Part shown: piece by piece, positions 6,101-7,954 of the stretch
How positions within the stretch are numbered: the first letter of the stretch is position 1
Layout: every line of letters starts with the position of its first letter
Assembly: GCA_937952095.1 (NCBI GenBank)
Contig: CALFYG010000169.1
Span: forward strand, 1 to 7,954
From: an uncultured Micrococcales bacterium
GTDB taxonomy: Bacteria > Actinomycetota > Actinomycetes > S36-B12 > UBA10799
Length of the DNA: 7,954 nt
Direction: 5' to 3'
The notes under the pieces: model-generated
Databases searched by the model: none
What the model was told of the DNA's origin: nothing
The model's input: the letters and a program-made list of their open reading frames with translations, nothing else
Position numbers and translations under genes: made by a program

Positions 6101-6116
6101 GCACCGATCCTCAGCG
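6095..6116. terminator. Inverted repeat spanning both convergent stop codons
   Basis: CGCTGAG (6095-6101) and CTCAGCG (6110-6116) are perfect inverted copies around an 8-nt loop. The left arm holds the marP stop TGA (6098-6100) and the right arm holds the stop of the - strand hydrolase (6113-6111), so each mRNA would end in the same 7-bp hairpin. No T-tract follows on either strand, so efficiency as a terminator is uncertain. Confidence 0.4.
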
Positions 6117-7028
6117 GTGGGTGTCCAGCCATTCCAGCAGTGTCGGCAGGACGACGTCCGGGCGTTCCTCGTGGGGGAAGTGGCCGCAGTCGTCGAGCGC
6201 TTCGAGTTGGTATGGGCCGGTGACGAAGTCGCCGCTGCCGGTGGTGGTGGCAGGCAGCACGGTGGGGTCCTGCCGACCGTGGATGTGCAACACGGGCTGG
6301 CGGATCGGTTCGGCGCCCATCAACGTGTTGAACCGGCGGCCGTCGGCGCGCACGTAACTGCGCCAGGCCCAGCGGTGGTACTCCATCGCGCAGTGGGCGG
6401 TGTTGGCCTCAAGGAACGCCGCCCGGAAGCGGTCGGAGACCTCGCGCGTGAGCCATGCCCGTCGTACCGACCACGCCTGCAGCACGTCCGCCACGCGTTG
6501 TGCGTCATCGGCGGCGAAGTCCCGTTCGGGCAGCCACGGCCACTGGTAACGCAACGCGTACCGCCAGGCTTTGATCTGGGGTTGGCTGCGGGCCGCCTCG
6601 CGCAGACGGACCGGATGGGGTGCCGACATCGCGGTCAACCCGCGCACGATGCGCGACCGTCGGGCCGCCGTCCATCCGATGTGTGCGCCCCAGCCATGAC
6701 CGACCAGGAACGCCGACTGCTCCCCGAGACAGGCAATGACACCGAGCACGTCGTTGGACAGTGTGGTGGGGTCGTATCCCCGGGGGGAGTGGTCGGAACC
6801 CGCGTAGCCCCGCAGGTCCATGGCCGCCGCCCGGTAGCCGGCATCCGCGAGCGCGGGCAGGTACTCCCGCCAGGTCCACCAGTACTGGGGGAACCCGTGC
6901 AGCATGAGGACCAGTGGCCCGTCGCCGGCTTCAACCAGATGGAACTGCGCGCCGTTGGCAGGGACCAGACGGTGTGTCCACGGCCCAGGAGTGTTGATCG
7001 CCTCGTAAGGCGTGACGGTTAGGGCCAC
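6111..7028 (-). CDS. Alpha/beta hydrolase, epoxide-hydrolase-like, nucleophile position Gly
   Basis: A 305-residue alpha/beta-hydrolase-fold protein that looks like the syntenic counterpart of mycobacterial EphE (Rv3670). Visible elements are the oxyanion motif HGFPQYWWTW (44-53), DLRGYAGSD (71-79), the nucleophile elbow VGHGWGAH (109-116), a cap region with YQWPWLPE (161-168), acid Asp254 in HGRQDPTVLP, and His283 in CGHFPHEE. Epoxide hydrolases and dehalogenases normally have Asp at the elbow (GHDWG), and other hydrolases Ser; here the codon at 6695-6693 is GGC, Gly112. Classical catalysis is therefore unlikely unless another residue serves. The GTG start at 7028 shares one base with the TAG stop of the upstream holin-like gene (TAGTG), implying coupled translation; the frame is open to 7175 but those codons overlap the holin-like gene and look non-coding. 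It could be a pseudo-enzyme or a binding protein. Confidence 0.87.
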   Translation of the reverse strand: MALTVTPYEAINTPGPWTHRLVPANGAQFHLVEAGDGPLVLMLHGFPQYWWTWREYLPALADAGYRAAAMDLRGYAGSDHSPRGYDPTTLSNDVLGVIACLGEQSAFLVGHGWGAHIGWTAARRSRIVRGLTAMSAPHPVRLREAARSQPQIKAWRYALRYQWPWLPERDFAADDAQRVADVLQAWSVRRAWLTREVSDRFRAAFLEANTAHCAMEYHRWAWRSYVRADGRRFNTLMGAEPIRQPVLHIHGRQDPTVLPATTTGSGDFVTGPYQLEALDDCGHFPHEERPDVVLPTLLEWLDTHR

Positions 7029-7420
7029 TACCCGCGCAATGTGGACTTCGTCGCCTCGAGAGCGGCGATGGAGCGCTCCGGACCTTGCACATGCTTGGCG
7101 CGGTTGCGGCCCACCAGGACCAGGATGGCGCCCACCAGCAGGAGAACCGCGGTGACGATGCCGAAGCCGGCCCACACGGGCAGACCGAGTTGCACGAGCA
7201 CGTACGCGAGGGTCACGAGCAGGAAGATCACCCCGAGGAACAGGATCACGCCACCGGCTGCCAGCAGGCCGAACGACGACCCGGCGGTGCGGGCACTCTC
7301 TTTGATCTCGGCTTTGGTGAGCTCGATCTGCTGCCGGACGAGTTCGGTGGTGTCAGCGGCGGCGGACCGGACCAAGTCGATGATTCCCTGGTCCGTCTGC
7401 TGCTTGGTCTCAATCGCCAT
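7028..7420 (-). CDS. Small membrane protein, 'phage holin family' (actinobacterial holin-X type)
   Basis: A 130-residue protein with a charged, helical N-terminal part (about 8-45, rich in Glu, Lys and Gln, possibly amphipathic or coiled coil), two membrane helices (about 50-76 and 82-105) separated by a tight turn with Pro81, and a short basic cytoplasmic tail (RNRAK) ending in PERSIAALEATK. This is the layout of the Actinobacterial holin-X family (PF07332), widespread on chromosomes; the name does not imply a phage, and there are no lysis genes nearby. Function is unknown. The ATG at 7420 lies 4 nt after the nhaA stop; an upstream ATG at 7480 would overlap nhaA by 56 nt and gives a non-family extension. 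There is no evident ribosome-binding site. The mycobacterial neighbour Rv3669 is similar in place and orientation (recalled). Confidence 0.85.
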   Translation of the reverse strand: MAIETKQQTDQGIIDLVRSAAADTTELVRQQIELTKAEIKESARTAGSSFGLLAAGGVILFLGVIFLLVTLAYVLVQLGLPVWAGFGIVTAVLLLVGAILVLVGRNRAKHVQGPERSIAALEATKSTLRG

Positions 7421-7432
7421 GGGTTCAGGGTA
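7421..7432 (-). promoter_or_regulatory. Candidate leaderless -10 element (TACCCT) for the holin-like gene
   Basis: On the - strand TACCCT (7432-7427) is followed by GAACCC and then the ATG at 7420. This is the same hexamer and same 6-nt spacing as upstream of nth. It lies across the final codons of nhaA, so it may be an internal promoter allowing the last two genes to be transcribed separately. No Shine-Dalgarno sequence precedes this ATG, which fits a leaderless message; re-initiation after the nhaA stop is the alternative. Confidence 0.35.
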
Positions 7433-7954
7433 GTGGGGGTTGGTCCCGGTAGACGTCCGGAATCCCATCTTGGTCGTCATCGCGCTCTTCTTCTTCGTGC
7501 ATTGCCCGGTAAGCGCGGGCCCGTATTCGCAACGCGATGATGGCCAGACCGGCCGCGATCACGCTGGCCGACAACACCGCGATCTTGCCTGTGCTGGTCG
7601 TCTCGGTTCCGTATCCGAAAGCCAACTCTGTGATGAGAAGCGAGACGGTGAACCCGATACCGGCCAGCAGACCCACCGCCACCACGTCCAGCGAGGACAG
7701 TCCCTTGGCCAGCGATGCCCGGGTGAACCGGGCAGTGAGCCCGGCACCCAGCAGGACGCCGATCGGCTTGCCGAGCACCAGGCCCAGCATGATGCCGATG
7801 GCCACCGGGCTCTCCAGGGAATCCAGCAGGCTCTGACCGCGCAGGTCCACCCCGGCTGCGAAGAAGGCGAACACCGGCACGCAGAACCCCGCGGACAACG
7901 GGTGCAGGCTGTGCTGAAGTCGCTCAGCCGGCGCCTCCTGCTCTCCCGGATCCT
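7425..7954 (-). CDS. nhaA: Na+/H+ antiporter NhaA, C-terminal part (5' end outside window)
   Basis: The reading frame stays open to the right window edge; 175 residues are visible. They cover the last membrane helices of NhaA: PLSAGFCVPVFAFFAAGVDL, then MLGLVLGKPIGVLLGAGL, whose Lys (codon at 7769-7767) matches the functionally important Lys300 of E. coli NhaA, and LLAGIGFTVSLLITELAFG, a highly conserved family stretch, followed by a final helix. NhaA exchanges Na+ (or Li+) for protons at the inner membrane and supports pH and salt tolerance. An acidic tail, HEEEERDDDQDGIPD, follows the last helix and resembles a calcium-binding loop. A TTG at 7898 is internal, not the start. The stop is 4 nt upstream of the holin-like gene, suggesting an nhaA-holin-hydrolase operon. 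Confidence 0.94.
   Translation of the reverse strand, partial: DPGEQEAPAERLQHSLHPLSAGFCVPVFAFFAAGVDLRGQSLLDSLESPVAIGIMLGLVLGKPIGVLLGAGLTARFTRASLAKGLSSLDVVAVGLLAGIGFTVSLLITELAFGYGTETTSTGKIAVLSASVIAAGLAIIALRIRARAYRAMHEEEERDDDQDGIPDVYRDQPPLP

Noticed and set aside
6117..7022. + strand frame antisense to the alpha/beta hydrolase
   Set aside because: Shadow of the real - strand gene, with no motifs of its own.
7028..7420. Phage lysis cassette suggested by the holin family name
   Set aside because: No endolysin, integrase or other phage genes are near, and the gene is embedded in a conserved chromosomal block.
7948..7953. GGATCC at the window edge as a cloning junction
   Set aside because: The nhaA reading frame continues smoothly through it and codes for a plausible protein; a six-base site by chance is expected.

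Overview
The window is gene-dense, high-GC chromosomal DNA from an actinobacterium. The evidence is frequent GTG starts, a Crp protein very close to mycobacterial Crp (Rv3676), a MarP-type membrane protease, an RsiG-type c-di-GMP anti-sigma protein, and gene order. From memory of the M. tuberculosis map (Rv3669 to Rv3677c), the block MBL hydrolase / crp / nth / CoA-type NUDIX / marP / epoxide-hydrolase-like / holin-like has the same order and relative orientation. Genus cannot be read from the sequence. No phage genes, insertion sequences, CRISPR arrays, tRNA or rRNA are visible, and no gene-free stretch exceeds 300 bases.

Layout. On the + strand, 1-33 is the tail of an unidentified gene, overlapped by a LACTB2-like metallo-beta-lactamase-fold hydrolase (30-863). 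The convergent gap at 864-1053 holds a 22-bp tandem duplication and two large inverted repeats built on a shared GTTGTTG/CAACAAC core. On the - strand, reading from 3430 down to 1054, come rsiG, crp and a GT87-type polyprenol-phosphate-mannose-dependent glycosyltransferase; they are closely spaced and probably form one operon. A 141-bp divergent region (3431-3571) separates rsiG from the + strand run nth (3572-4264), a CoA-pyrophosphatase-type NUDIX hydrolase (4261-4887) and marP (4913-6100). Facing these on the - strand are nhaA (entering from the right edge), a small holin-like membrane protein and an alpha/beta hydrolase (ending at 6111). A short inverted repeat spans both stop codons where marP and the alpha/beta hydrolase converge.

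How the genes relate. The + strand set looks like maintenance and stress survival: DNA base-excision repair (Nth), CoA/nucleotide clean-up (NUDIX) and a periplasmic protease (MarP; in mycobacteria needed for acid resistance). The nhaA set adds Na+/H+ exchange plus two membrane- or envelope-linked proteins. The central - strand operon puts a predicted c-di-GMP-responsive anti-sigma factor directly upstream of the cAMP receptor regulator, so two second-messenger outputs may be co-transcribed.

Most worth a second look are the RsiG homologue with a His replacing Gln in its second c-di-GMP motif and its linkage to crp; the alpha/beta hydrolase whose nucleophile position is Gly; the Asp-rich TSP3/EF-hand-like tail on NhaA; the GTTGTTG inverted-repeat cluster; and two identical TACCCT-N6-ATG start contexts suggesting leaderless transcripts.
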